Shown one piece after another: positions 54,147 through 64,000 of a stretch of 64,000 nt of DNA (the first letter of the stretch is position 1; every line of letters starts with the position of its first letter). Below the pieces are notes generated by a model that saw only the letters and a program-made list of their open reading frames with translations, did not search any database and was not told the origin of the DNA. Position numbers and translations under genes: made by a program. The stretch covers positions 12,044,252 through 12,108,251 of the forward strand of contig NC_085137.1 of NCBI RefSeq assembly GCF_035046485.1. The letters are read 5' to 3'. This DNA is from Aedes albopictus. Lineage: Eukaryota; Arthropoda; Insecta; Diptera; Culicidae.

Positions 54147-57100
54147 AATCCGTGATTCCGATGATCCTCCTCATGTTAGTGACTCCGGATTGTACGAGAG
54201 GCTTGGTGAATCCATCTGCTGCTTGATCCTTGGTGTTAACGTAATTGATCGCCACTGATCCGCTGTCTATAGCATCATGAACAAAATGATAGCGTATGTC
54301 CACGTGCTTTGTTCTTGGGTTGTAGCTTCCATTTTTGGCTATGGAGATGGCAGATTGATTGTCACAGAAAATCTTGATTTGCGTTTCTCCGAAGATTTGC
54401 TTCAGCATATTTCTCCACCAGAGCGCCTCTTGGATCGTCCGTGATAACGCCATATATTCTGCCTCACATGATGACCGTCGGCTGTCTCTTGACATTCCAC
54501 GAAATTGCTCCGCCTTGAAACATGAAAACGTATCCCGTAGTCGATCGCCGAGAGTCCACATCTCCTCCCCAATCTGCGTCGGTATAGCCAATGATTTCTC
54601 CGTTGCCTCGCTTGTTGAATAAAAGCCGGTTGTTGATCGTCCCTTTCAAATAGCGAAAAATTCTTTTGACGGCCTCCCAATGCTTCCGGCCTGGATTGCT
54701 GCTAAATTGGCTAACTGCATTGACCGCAAACGATATATCAGGACGCGTTGCTTGTGCTATGTACTGTAGACACCCGACAGCTTCTTTATATGGAACCTTC
54801 TTCATTTCTTCGATTTCATCCTGTGATTTCGGAGTCATGGATTTGTCCAGGCGCTCGCTTGATTCGAATGGTGTTGAAACAGGATGACAATCCGTCAGGT
54901 TGAATCTGTCCAGCACGTCTTCAATATACTTTCGTTGGTCTATTGATAATTCTCCTCGTTCTTTGTTCCGGCTGATTTGAAGTCCTAGGCAATACTTTGC
55001 TTGGCCTAAATCCTTCATCCGGAATCGGTTGCACAGAAATGCCTTCAATCGGTTCCTCATTTTGGCATCGTTGGTAAAAATTAGGAAATCGTCCACATAA
55101 ATAGTTATGAACAGCATTCTCCTCCCATTGATCAGGTAATACAAGCAAGGATCCGTTCTTGATTGTTGCAATCCAAATTCTCGTAACGTCTTATCAAGCT
55201 GCTGATTCCATATCCTACTTGATTGCTTAAGGCCGTAAAGCGACCTCTGAAGCCGGCATACCTTCGTCGGATCTGTTACAAATCCCTCCGGTTGCTGCAT
55301 GTGGATTACTTCATCTTCAAGCTTTCCTTGCAAAAATGCTGTGACGGCATCCATTTGATCAATCTCCAAATCGAATTTCACTGCCAATGCCATCAAATAT
55401 CTCAAAGTCGAGTACCGTACGACCGGGGCGTAAACTTCGTCATAATCGATGCCTGGTCTCTGCGAACATCCTTTGACCACTAATCGTGCCTTGTAGCAGT
55501 CAACTTCTCCGTTCGGTCCACGCTTTATTTTGAAAACCCATTTGTTCTTGATGGCTTTGGCTCCAACGGGCAAGTCTTCCAACCTCCACGTTTGATTGGT
55601 CCCCAGTGCATTGATCTCCGCCTGCATCGCCTCAAGCCACAGTTGTCGATCTGGTCTGCTCAACGCCTCTTCGTAGCTGACTGGATCGCCCATCGTCTCG
55701 ATGTCGCTCATTTTGAAACCGCCGTTCGTTACGCTTGCCTTCGTCTGTGGGTTTTGGGATACACATTGGCCAGTATACGTACTATAAGTAATAAAATCAG
55801 TGTACTTGCCTGGGTGGCGGCGCTCCCGACCGCTGCGCCTAAACTCGTGCTCTACAGAAGCTGGTCTAACTGATTGCGGTGGGAGCGCAATTTCATCATT
55901 GGCATCTTCAAAGTCGTTTCCAGAACTGCTGCTGGTATCACTGGCTGCTTCATCCTGTCCTGCGTTGGATCTTTCATCATCACCTGCAGTCGATTCAAGT
56001 TCAATCTGTTCTACTTCTGGCGTCGCAGTAGCTCTCGGTTCATCCATCGCTTCCGAAAATTCGATTTCTAAAAATTCCACCATTTCATCAGCGTTGACTA
56101 CTTCTCCATCACATTGACCTTCGTTGATGATCTTCACATCTCTGCTAATAATGATCTCACCAGTTGTCGCGTTGTATAATCTGTAGCCTTTCACGTCATC
56201 TGCGTAGCCCACGAACACACATTTGGTCGATTTCGGATCTAACTTCAACCTTCTCTGCTTCGGAACATGTACCATGGCAACAGAACCGAATATCTTCAGG
56301 TGTCCTACGTAGGGTTTCTTCCCCGTCCATGCTTCTTCTGGAGTCTTGCCTTGCAGGGTTCGCGTCGGACAGCGATTAATCAAATACACCGCGGTGTTCA
56401 CCGCTTCCGCCCAAAATTTCTTCTGCATCTTGGCGTCATTTAACATGCTTCGGACTTTCTCCAGGATTGTTCTGTTCATCCGTTCCGCTATCCCATTCTG
56501 TTCTGGAGTATACGGACAAGATCTCTGATGCCTGATTCCATCCCGCCTCAGACTTGCACTGAATCGTTCGTTGATGAATTCTCGGCCGTTGTCGCTCCTC
56601 AAAACTTTCAGTTTAAGTCCAGTTTGGCGTTCAGCCATTGCCTTAAAATCTTCATAAGCTTCATATACTTGATCTTTGCTCCGCAGGGTATACACAAACA
56701 CTTTCCTGGTAGCATCATCGATAAAAGTCACGAAATAACGGCTACCCGCCAATGACGACACCTCGAATGGTCCACATACATCCGTATGTACGAGCTCCAA
56801 TGGTTTGCTTGCTCTGGATTCACTGTTCGGAAACGCATCTCTGGAATGTTTGCCTTGACAACACGCAATACAGTTCAAATTCTCCATGTGCTTCAATTCG
56901 AAACCGTTGGCCATCTGCTTCAATTGCTTCAAACTCTGCACATTCAAATGTCCAAGCCTTCTATGCCATACCTCCAGCTCACTTGACAAAAACGTATGCT
57001 CTGCTTGACGATTGAGCCGATATAATCCTCCGTCAGCCGTGCCCGATGCAAAAACTTCTCCATTTTCATCCAGCACCGTACATCCGCTTGCTGTGAACGT

Positions 57101-59288
57101 CACCGTAAAGCCTTTGCTGCATATTTTGCTGACTGACAACAAATTTGCTGCTAAATCCGGGACTTCTAGGACATCTTGAATATCTACAGGACCTTCAACG
57201 CAGTTTAGCTCGACGACACCTTTGACTTTGGCCATCATACTCGCTTTGTTCGCCGTACCAACTTGACATGAAATCTCCTGTTTGCCACGTAGGTTCCATC
57301 CAGGTCTTGCCATGTGCGTGGTGGCACCAGAGTCGAAGTACCATTCTCCTTGGTCCAGGTCGCCCACTGCCAGTACTGCACACATTGCACGTCCTTTGTT
57401 GCTCTTCTGGGTTGCTTTCTCCGGGCAATTCGCTGCATAATGTCCTACCTTTTGACAATTATAGCACGATCGGTCCTTCTTGCTTCTGTTCGAATCGTTT
57501 TTACGCCGCTGGGGTTGATTTCCTCGCTCCGCGCCACTGTAGAATGCTTCTTCATCTCTCACGCTCCGTGGTCCATGCTTCACCTTCACGTCTTGAAGGA
57601 TTTTCGCTTTCACTGCGTCCGCCTTCAAAGCTTGCCCAGACGCTTCCAAACCCATTACCATCGGGGCGTAGTATTTGGGTAATCCCATCAACAACAGCGA
57701 AGCCAGCCACTCATCAGCAACAGGGAAATTGATTTCGGCAAGTTTGTGGCTTGTACAGAAGAGAGCATCCACGTAGGCTTCCGTACTGTCGTAATTCTCC
57801 AAACGTATCGACGTTAACTGCTGCAACAAACCAATCCTTCGATAAATTCCATCATCTTGAAATGCAGACTTCAACTTGTTCCAGGCTTCTTGCGCGTCCT
57901 TCGCATCCATGACCAGGCTGTACCCAAGTAACCAGTAAGCATTTAAAATAGCATTCCTTCAGCATTATAGTAGCCTTTACGACAAGGCGTTTAATGCTTA
58001 TTAGCCGCATATGCACCTATAGTGCTACCTCACAGCAGGTTTTGGCAAAATAACGGGCTGTCTTAGTGCTATCCCTTCAGGAACGTCGTGACGAAATGTC
58101 AAAGAAGCGTAACGCCTGGTCGAGCAAAAAAAAAAAACAAAAATAGATTGACGTCTGCTTCTCGTTCTCTCAGCCTGCTTCCCCGCTTCATCGTCCTTCC
58201 ATATTCCAGCCGGTGCTAGGTGGTACTTTTTTGTTGATTTTTGTAGTGATGTTGGTTTGAACTTACGATCCGGAGATTGATTAATCGTATCTGCTTCGGA
58301 TTCTGTTGCTCCTAATCCACGATGCTAAAGCTGTCCCGGTGGCGTGCGTTGATTTAATCGCCAATATAAAGAATGATTCGATAACAGCTTCAGATTCAAC
58401 ATCCAAAAATTGTTTTCATTGAGATATTTTATTGTGGTAGAGTATTACGATCCCTTCTTTTAAATATCTGTGGAATAAGATTGTTTCTTCCCTCTTTCAA
58501 ACAATCCTATGATCCACCAAAGCATTCACCTATTCGGAACATATTTTCCGACGAAATGATAAATAATTGGTGATTTTTTGATGAACAAGTTCCCAATCCA
58601 ATCCAGCTGCAGTAATGTTTTCTTTGGTGCTTTTGGATGAGTAGGGGGAAATGAAGAAACAAAAAAGATGCACAAATTTGTAAATAGAAGCAAAGGCTCT
58701 GTGAGAGAGAGACAAAATGTGTTGTCAAATGCGTAACATATCTCCCATCCTTTTTGCTCCTAGCATTTAAAGAGCAGTTGAAAAGCATTCTGTATGCTCC
58801 CAAGTGAAACCACTTCAAGCAGTTGAAATGCTAATTAACAGCCGAAAGCTTTTGAGCAGCACAGCTTATGCTAACTCAAGGCAGCTATGCATTCGAACTG
58901 CTTATGTAGGGCAGCAAGCAGTTTAAATGCGTAATACGGGCTGATACACGGCTTATTCAAATGCTTAGTGGTTACCTGGGTAGTTTGTCTTTTCGAGACT
59001 TAAACAAATTGTTGATAAGGCCCGCATCTGGATATCTTCATCGACGACTTGACCTTCCTTCGGCATTACTGCGCACCAGGAGCCTTCGCGTATTAACGTC
59101 ATCTTCATGGCGAACGCCCATGACACGTAATTCTCCCGGCCTTTTAGCTTTTCGATCACTAGAGATACTCCGCTGCCGCCAGTCGCACGAACCACTCTTG
59201 GATCCAAAGCACTTCCTGTTCTTGATCCAGACGGAACTGCACCGGAACCAGCATCTCCAGATCCTCTGCTGTTAGCGCCGGAAAACAT
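54145..59288 (-). pseudogene. copia gag-pol polyprotein, interrupted and frameshifted
   Basis: Starts at the ATG at 59288 (MFSGANSRGSG), with the gag block KLKGRENYVSWAFAMKM. It is cut after KTNY by the TIR element and resumes SLVMDAKDAQEAW at 57921. Counting from the internal Met at 57910: CCHC knuckle 149-162; protease FDSGATTH with D193; integrase zinc region from about 316 (H..H..C..C); integrase core D377, D440, E476 (35 residues between the last two); RT from about 790 with YVDD 938-941; RNase H from about 1030 with YTDADWGG. A small deletion near 54464 shifts the frame inside RNase H; the adjacent frame continues SSCEAEYMAL to the stop at 54145. Integrase and RT motifs are intact. Confidence 0.93.
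57923..58980. mobile_element. 1058-bp TIR element, CCCAAGTAACCA family, inside copia gag
   Basis: Left end CCCAAGTAACCAGTAAGCAT, right end inverted CCCAGGTAACCACTAAGCAT, flanked by TA (57921-57922 and 58981-58982). Removing it restores the copia codons between KTNY and SLVMD. It shares the first 12 bp of the TIR with the 272-bp foldbacks at 45146 and 48840, but the interior differs. No coding frame of note. Confidence 0.88.
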
Positions 59289-59339
59289 CTTCTCTAGTAA
59301 TTAGTTCTTCTGATCTTCGAATTTTCGTTATGGCCGATG

Positions 59340-59742
59340 CAAGGTTGCAACCATTCATTTGCAAAGATTTACATTCATTTGCTATTATCTCAGTTCAGAA
59401 GCATGCTATCGAAAAACAATGTATGGATGAATTAAACCTTGTAGTTTTATCTGAAAGTTTGCCGAATAACATTGGGGTCGCACACGCATTCCAAAGTTGT
59501 GAGCGAGCTGTGAAGGCAACTTTCCACAGCGTGAATGAAATTTACATTCACCGCGTGGAGAGTTGCCTTCACAGCTCGCTCACGACTTTGGTATACGTTT
59601 GCGACCCTAATGTTATTCAGCAAACTTTTAGATAAAACTACAAGGTTTAATTCATCCATACATTGTTTTTCGATAGCATGCTTCTGAATTGAGATAATAT
59701 CAAATGAATGTAAATCTTTGCAAATGAATGGTCGCAACCTTG
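59340..59742. mobile_element. 403-bp foldback element with 8-bp duplication, copy 2 (hAT-like)
   Basis: Same ends and length as 47839-48241. GGCCGATG flanks exactly (59332-59339 and 59743-59750). It lies between the copia primer site and the gag start. Confidence 0.92.
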
Positions 59743-59752
59743 GGCCGATGCG

Positions 59753-59766
59753 CTGGGCCCATAACC
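59753..59766 (-). other. copia primer binding site, half-tRNA type
   Basis: GGTTATGGGCCCAG on the minus strand lies directly inside the 5' LTR. It is complementary to the anticodon region of initiator tRNA-Met (CTGGGCCCATAACC) and not to a tRNA 3' end. Drosophila copia is known to prime from such a 5' half-tRNA. Confidence 0.85.
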
Positions 59767-59889
59767 TATCGTAGAAGTAAAACACGTCTGTTCGGTTTGA
59801 ACGTTGGAAACTGAATGAAAAGATTTATTATTTACCCTAACAAACAAACTTCAGTTGCTAAGGTCGTCATGGATTACTTGATGCTAACA
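59767..59889 (-). repeat. copia 5' long terminal repeat
   Basis: 123 bp, TGTTAGCATC...CTACGATA on the minus strand; same as the 3' LTR. Confidence 0.92.
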
Positions 59890-60118
59890 GAATCAAAAAT
59901 GCTACAACTTTGCCGAAGACGTCAACCCTCTATCTCAACAATTTAAAAAAAAATAATTTTGTATCTCACTTTTAGGGGGATTGATCCGAAAACTCTAACT
60001 GTCAAAAGATGGCGCTGGTCATTCCCGTCAACTTTGCCGAAGACACCATTACTCTATCTCGTCAATCCTTCGAGCTATTAATTAAGAGCGTGAACATGGG
60101 AAAATAAACCATTGTGCA

Positions 60119-60573
60119 TTGGTGGGATAGGGATGCCAATTCCTTGCTTACAACCTGTAAGGCCTGTAAATTACAGGTATCAATGGTTCTTCAACACAGT
60201 CGTTAATAAAGCGACGTCTGTAAGATATGTATACAGCTTCAACAGTAAACAAATCTCACCACTCTGATTACTTATGGTCAACAGAAATTGATGAACTTGT
60301 GGTTACAGGAAAATGAAGCATAATTGATAGGATTTGAATATCCTTGTAACAAGTAAAATCCCATATTAATAACTGACTCGCCACTTAGATGGTAAAGCGC
60401 TCGTGTTTATTCATTCTCGCTTGTGTTTATTCATTTATTCACTTTGGGATGTTCTGCTTTTCAGTTTTGGGTGCAATAACTCAAACACGTATTCTTTAGC
60501 TTACGACGTTTCAGTCACATTTATTGTGCCTTTGCTCCATTTTGGTTTTGGTCCACTATTGGAATATACCCTA
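60119..60573. other. unassigned spacer
   Basis: TTAGATGGTAAAGCGCTCG near 60386 is A-box-like but without a matching B box at tRNA distance. Confidence 0.3.
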
Positions 60574-60690
60574 CCTGGGATCGAATCCCACTCCCGACAA
60601 ACTCGCACAATGTGAGTTCTTCCTTCGGAAGGGAAGTAAAGCGTGGGTCCCGAGATGAACTAGCCTAGGGCTAAAAATCTCGTTAATGCG
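60574..60690 (+). mobile_element. 5'-truncated SINE, same family as 39297-39479
   Basis: Begins at ACCTGGGATCGAATCCCACT and runs through CTTCCTTCGGAAGG to CTCGTTAATGCGG; the first ~50 bp of the family are missing. No A-tail or duplication is obvious. Confidence 0.8.
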
Positions 60691-61114
60691 GTAATTTCAC
60701 CGTTTGTGGAATAATATTCAGTGAAATTTCTACAGCAAGATTTTTTAAATAAATGCAGTTCTGCACATTAAACATGTTAACCAAAGCACTTGTTTTCTTC
60801 TCGTTATAAATTTCTCAATTTGGTATGTCCTCCACATACGGCAACAAATTATAACTCCGGAGTCCGGTTTAGGCACATAGGGTATGTGTGCCATCAGTAA
60901 TCTCATGCTCCCATTTTCATCCTATTCGAAAACAAGCGATTACCGCACCGATTGACTCCGTTCTTTTTGTTTTCATTGGTGCTCACTTCTAACAAAAAAT
61001 ACAAAAATAAGAAACAAAACAAACAGCGCTTCAATCCTTTGTTTTTCGTGAGATGAAAATGGGAGCCACATGCTTAATAAGGGAACCAATACTCTATATT
61101 CCACTGCTTCCTCG
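60691..61114. other. unassigned spacer
   Basis: Nothing recognised. Confidence 0.3.
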
Positions 61115-61405
61115 ATTTGCACATTGTAGCTGAAACGATCTTGCTGCCAACTCATGTAAGGTGAATATATAACGCAGCCACCCCTAGAATTTTCAAGAGC
61201 ACAAATCTGAAGAACCCAATGTCTCACCACGCTGAAAAGTTGATCGATTGGTCACCCGCTGGTGGTGACCAATCGATCAACTTTTCATCACAATCCGTCA
61301 TATGCTTCTTCAGATTTGTGCTCTCGAAAATTCGAGGGGTGGCTTCGTTATATATTCACCGTAACACCAGCTGAGTTGAGTTTCTACATAAAGCTCGCAA
61401 ATCAG
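61115..61405. mobile_element. foldback element centred at about 61260
   Basis: Inner arms GTGAATATATAACG.AGCCAC, AGAGCACAAATCTGAAGAA and AAAAGTTGATCGATTGGTCA pair closely (61160-61360), with weaker pairing outwards to about 61115 and 61405. Borders are uncertain. Confidence 0.65.
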
Positions 61406-61952
61406 TGAGCTTTTTCCCACGCTTTTAGCTTGCCTGCATTTGCAATCGTATGGCGGCATTGATTGACTAGGCGCTAAAGGCTCAGTCTGTCTGAGCCAGC
61501 GATCAATTACCACAGCTTTGATGACTGTAGTTGCATGCAATTTGCGCCAATTTGTTCTGTGCAACTGAGATAATTCTAAGATGAGAAAGTGAAATAAAAA
61601 CGTATTTACAATGTGCTTGGTCATTGGAGCTGGGTATATGATAGGCTATAGAGGGGTAAAAACGAGCAAATGTGATAATTGTGCCGGTTCGCCGGTTTGG
61701 TATAGAGCAACTATTGGAGAACGTTGGTAGGCTGCGTTATTGATAGGAAATACTTTTTGCTCGGGTAGCATTCATGAATAATCAATTGATCGGGATGTAA
61801 TGCGTACGCTACTGAACGCAGTTTATATTGTGAAAGATATGCGAATACTGTCGAATCCATTCACACATTTTCTGGTCTTGTTTTCGACATTATCATGGTA
61901 TCGATGTGTTTACTACGGAACAGTTTCGGTGTCAACCTACCTACACTGGATA
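61406..61952. other. unassigned spacer
   Basis: A frame at 61800-62069 runs into the next element and shows no motif. Confidence 0.3.
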
Positions 61953-63216
61953 GGGGTAATTCTCGCTGAGACCGGCCCACTATTTACACCTTGTCTTCAA
62001 AAACGTGTAAGGTGCCGATTTTCTGAAAGCCCTCGCCTAAAAAGTAAGAAAAATGCATTTGGTTACTGAAATTGATGGACCCCCCGTTAGTTAGAGCCAC
62101 AACAATTTTTGCAGACCCCTCGATTTTGGTCAAATGGTGGCTCACTTAAACCGTTATAACTCGAAAGTTTCTTCAACAACCACCGCAAAACGAATTGTTG
62201 TTGAAAAGAGGAAAGTTAGAGCTACTATTTACAATAATAAAAAATTGGGTCGGCCATATTGATTTTGGCCGCCATCTTGGATTTTTATACCAAAACATTT
62301 TTTTCACCATGAGGGCAACCACCGATTTTCAAAATTTTTACATCAATTAAAAGCTGGGACATTTATACAAAACATATCATAAAATTAGAGATGTCTTTTT
62401 CTTCTTTCAAAAGTTATCTGCCGTTTTGTAAACCATACCACTGGGCCCGGTGCCGACCGTTTACATAAATGCAGCGTTATTTCGCAGTGTTTACGAACAC
62501 GAATTAAAATTCTGAACCCACTAATGGAAAGTTGAAGGTTTAAGCTTTTCAAAACACTAAAAAAGTAATAAAAACAATGCCCGCATCATTGAGAAACAGT
62601 CAAAAACGGAAACGCACCTCCGATTTGGCCAAATTTTGCGGCACGCGCCTTTGTGTATACATGCAGGCGTAAACTCGGATGCTGTTGTATGTCTCTGCCG
62701 GTGCGCATGGAAATGTATGGAGAAAACGTGGCCTAATTTACAAAACTGCAGATAACTTTTGAAAGAAGAAAAAGACATCTCTAATTTTTTGATATGTTAT
62801 GTATAAATGTCCCAACTTTCAATTGATGCAAAAATTTTGAAAATCGGTGGTTGCCCTCATGGTAAAAAATATGTTTTGGTATAAAAATCCAAGATGGCGG
62901 CCAAAATCAATATGGCCGACCCAACTTTTTATTATTGTAAATAGTAGCTCTATCTCTCCTCTTTTCAACAACATTTCGTTTTGAGGTGGTTTTTGGTGAA
63001 ACTTTTGAGTTATAACGGTTTTAGTGAGCCACCATTTGACCAAAATCGAGGGGTCTGCAAAAATTGTTGTGGCTCTAACTAACGGGGGGTCCATCAATTT
63101 GAGTAACCAAATGCATTTTTCTTACTTTTTAGGCGAGGGCTTTCAGAAAATCGGCACCTTAAACATTTTTGAAGACAAGGTGTAAATAGTGGGCCGGTCT
63201 CAGCGAGAATTACCCA
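61953..63216. mobile_element. 1264-bp palindromic TA-flanked element
   Basis: GGGGTAATTCTCGCTGAGAC at the left and inverted TGGGTAATTCTCGCTGAGAC at the right open arms of about 450 bp that pair nearly throughout (e.g. CCACTATTTACACCTTGTCT, GACCCCTCGATTTTGGTCAA). The centre at about 62430-62740 is unpaired. TA flanks (61951-61952 and 63217-63218). No transposase frame. Confidence 0.87.
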
Positions 63217-63334
63217 TAGATGATTGATTGCACCAGGAGGCTGCTGCAGTAAGGTCAAGCCCGTTCAGGTTCAGTGTCTTTCCTTTCCATTTCATGTGTG
63301 GTAGGGTGCATTCACTGATTGTAACAGGAGGTGT

Positions 63335-63417
63335 GCTCGCTCAAAGAACACTAAGTTGAAGAGAGACAGGCCAAGTTCCAATGCGAACGTTGAGCCATAA
63401 AGAAAAAGAAGAAGAAG
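63335..63417 (+). mobile_element. 5'-truncated Feilai-like SINE
   Basis: Only the last ~80 bp of the body remain (CAAAGAACACTAAGTTGAAG to AGAAGAAGAAG). A perfect 12-bp duplication AACAGGAGGTGT flanks it (63323-63334 and 63418-63429), so it was truncated on insertion. Confidence 0.88.
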
Positions 63418-63429
63418 AACAGGAGGTGT

Positions 63430-64000
63430 CTACTACTGGAGTGAGTTTATAGAGTAATTTGTCTCAAATAAGTTGGCTATTGGAGGAGAAACATGGATCC
63501 TAGTCCACCCGTTCATACTGTTTCAGATATTACAAATACACTTTGTTTATTGAATAAAATGAGCTGCTCTGATGAATTCTACCAACTTCTTTCAGAATAT
63601 TGAGCTCCACATTTTTAAAATTTTCTTTCAATTGTCTTTATATTTCGAGGAACAGTCGAGTTCCCTAACAATTAACTTCATTCTTCAAATTTGCATTTGC
63701 ACAAAGGTGCTTTTTAATAATTTCAACATTATTTATCACTAACTAAATGCCACAATTTCTCAACCATTTGTCTATGGAATGCCTTCATCAAAACCTGGGA
63801 AAAATCGATAATGGAATTTTTACAACTTTTTTTTTGAGATCAAGTTTCTTATTTTTCAAGGTGTTTTACGGAACATAACAACTAGGTACTATACAGTTTC
63901 TTAGCTTTTCTGAACACATTAAATTTAAACTAATTTATTTTTTTCAGCTCAATCGATTTTCTAGATGGCAAAGCTTGTCATAGAGTAATGCGGGGCAGAA
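63430..64000. other. unassigned spacer
   Basis: No coding or repeat structure recognised to the window end. Confidence 0.3.

Larger units (their letters stand above)
54015..59889 (-). mobile_element. Ty1/copia LTR retrotransposon with two nested MITEs
   Basis: Minus-strand element with 123-bp LTRs at 59767-59889 (5') and 54015-54137 (3'), reading TGTTAGCATC...CTACGATA and apparently identical. GAATC flanks both ends (54010-54014 and 59890-59894). It has a primer site and a polypurine tract at the expected places. A 403-bp foldback element (59340-59742) lies in the leader and a 1058-bp TIR element (57923-58980) splits gag. Without them it is about 4.4 kb, normal for copia. Confidence 0.95.
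52588..60118. mobile_element. large palindromic DNA element split by a copia retrotransposon
   Basis: TGCACAATGGTTTATTTTCC begins the element and its inverted copy ends it at 60118. The arms pair almost throughout: 52588-53300 against 53540-54014 continued at 59895-60118, with loop near 53300-53540. Without the copia and one copy of its target duplication the element is about 1.65 kb. No transposase frame is visible. Flanking duplication is unclear. Frames such as 52625-53062 and 53880-54062 are by-products of the arms. Confidence 0.85.

Noticed and set aside
1..64000. Endogenous viral elements
   Set aside because: I looked for polymerase, glycoprotein or nucleoprotein motifs of RNA viruses in all long frames. 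Every RT/integrase hit fits BEL, copia, gypsy or LINE families. A translated search would be needed to exclude short fragments.
1..64000. CRISPR array
   Set aside because: The tandem repeats have no unique spacers of constant length and the window is eukaryotic.

Overview
The window reads as repeat-dense intergenic DNA of a mosquito, most likely Aedes. The basis is copies of a tRNA-derived SINE that I recognise from memory as Feilai-like (6215-6488, 49334-49598, 63335-63417), together with BEL/Pao, Ty1/copia, Jockey- and RTE-type retroelements and many short terminal-inverted-repeat (TIR) elements. I found no confident host gene, no rRNA or functional tRNA gene, no CRISPR array and no bacterial-style operon. 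Family names come from memory of domain motifs, not from a search.

Layout. 0.1-3.6 kb: remnants of BEL, RTE and copia elements. 4.5-10.4 kb: small TIR elements, two SINEs, a Jockey endonuclease scrap and a decayed minisatellite. 11.17-18.15 kb: an apparently intact BEL/Pao retrotransposon with 548-bp LTRs that look identical and one 1981-codon frame, inserted in an 84-bp tandem array. 19.5-26.2 kb: decayed minisatellites, a gypsy scrap and an RTE-like pseudogene split by a TTAA-flanked element. 26.8-29.6 kb: two long TA-flanked TIR elements, one inside an older repeat whose empty-site relative lies at 35 kb. 31.6-33.2 kb: a Jockey-type LINE broken by a MITE and a SINE. 38.6-39.6 kb: a TA-flanked element holding a SINE. 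40.5-41.6 kb: a clean 12-bp minisatellite (GGAATTCCTCCT) open in all six frames. 41.9-50.9 kb: more TIR and foldback elements and a compound minisatellite with three insertions. 52.6-60.1 kb: a palindromic DNA element split by a copia retrotransposon, itself split by two MITEs. 62.0-63.2 kb: a 1.26-kb palindromic element.

The genes do not form a pathway. What links them is nesting: target-site duplications let the order of many insertions be read. The best candidates for something not described before are the families of TA-flanked elements with G-rich termini, the minisatellite family dispersed over most of the window in states from clean to almost unreadable, and SINEs that share one body but carry different tRNA heads. 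Autonomous coding capacity is visible only in the BEL element; the copia element has identical LTRs but a frameshift and two insertions.
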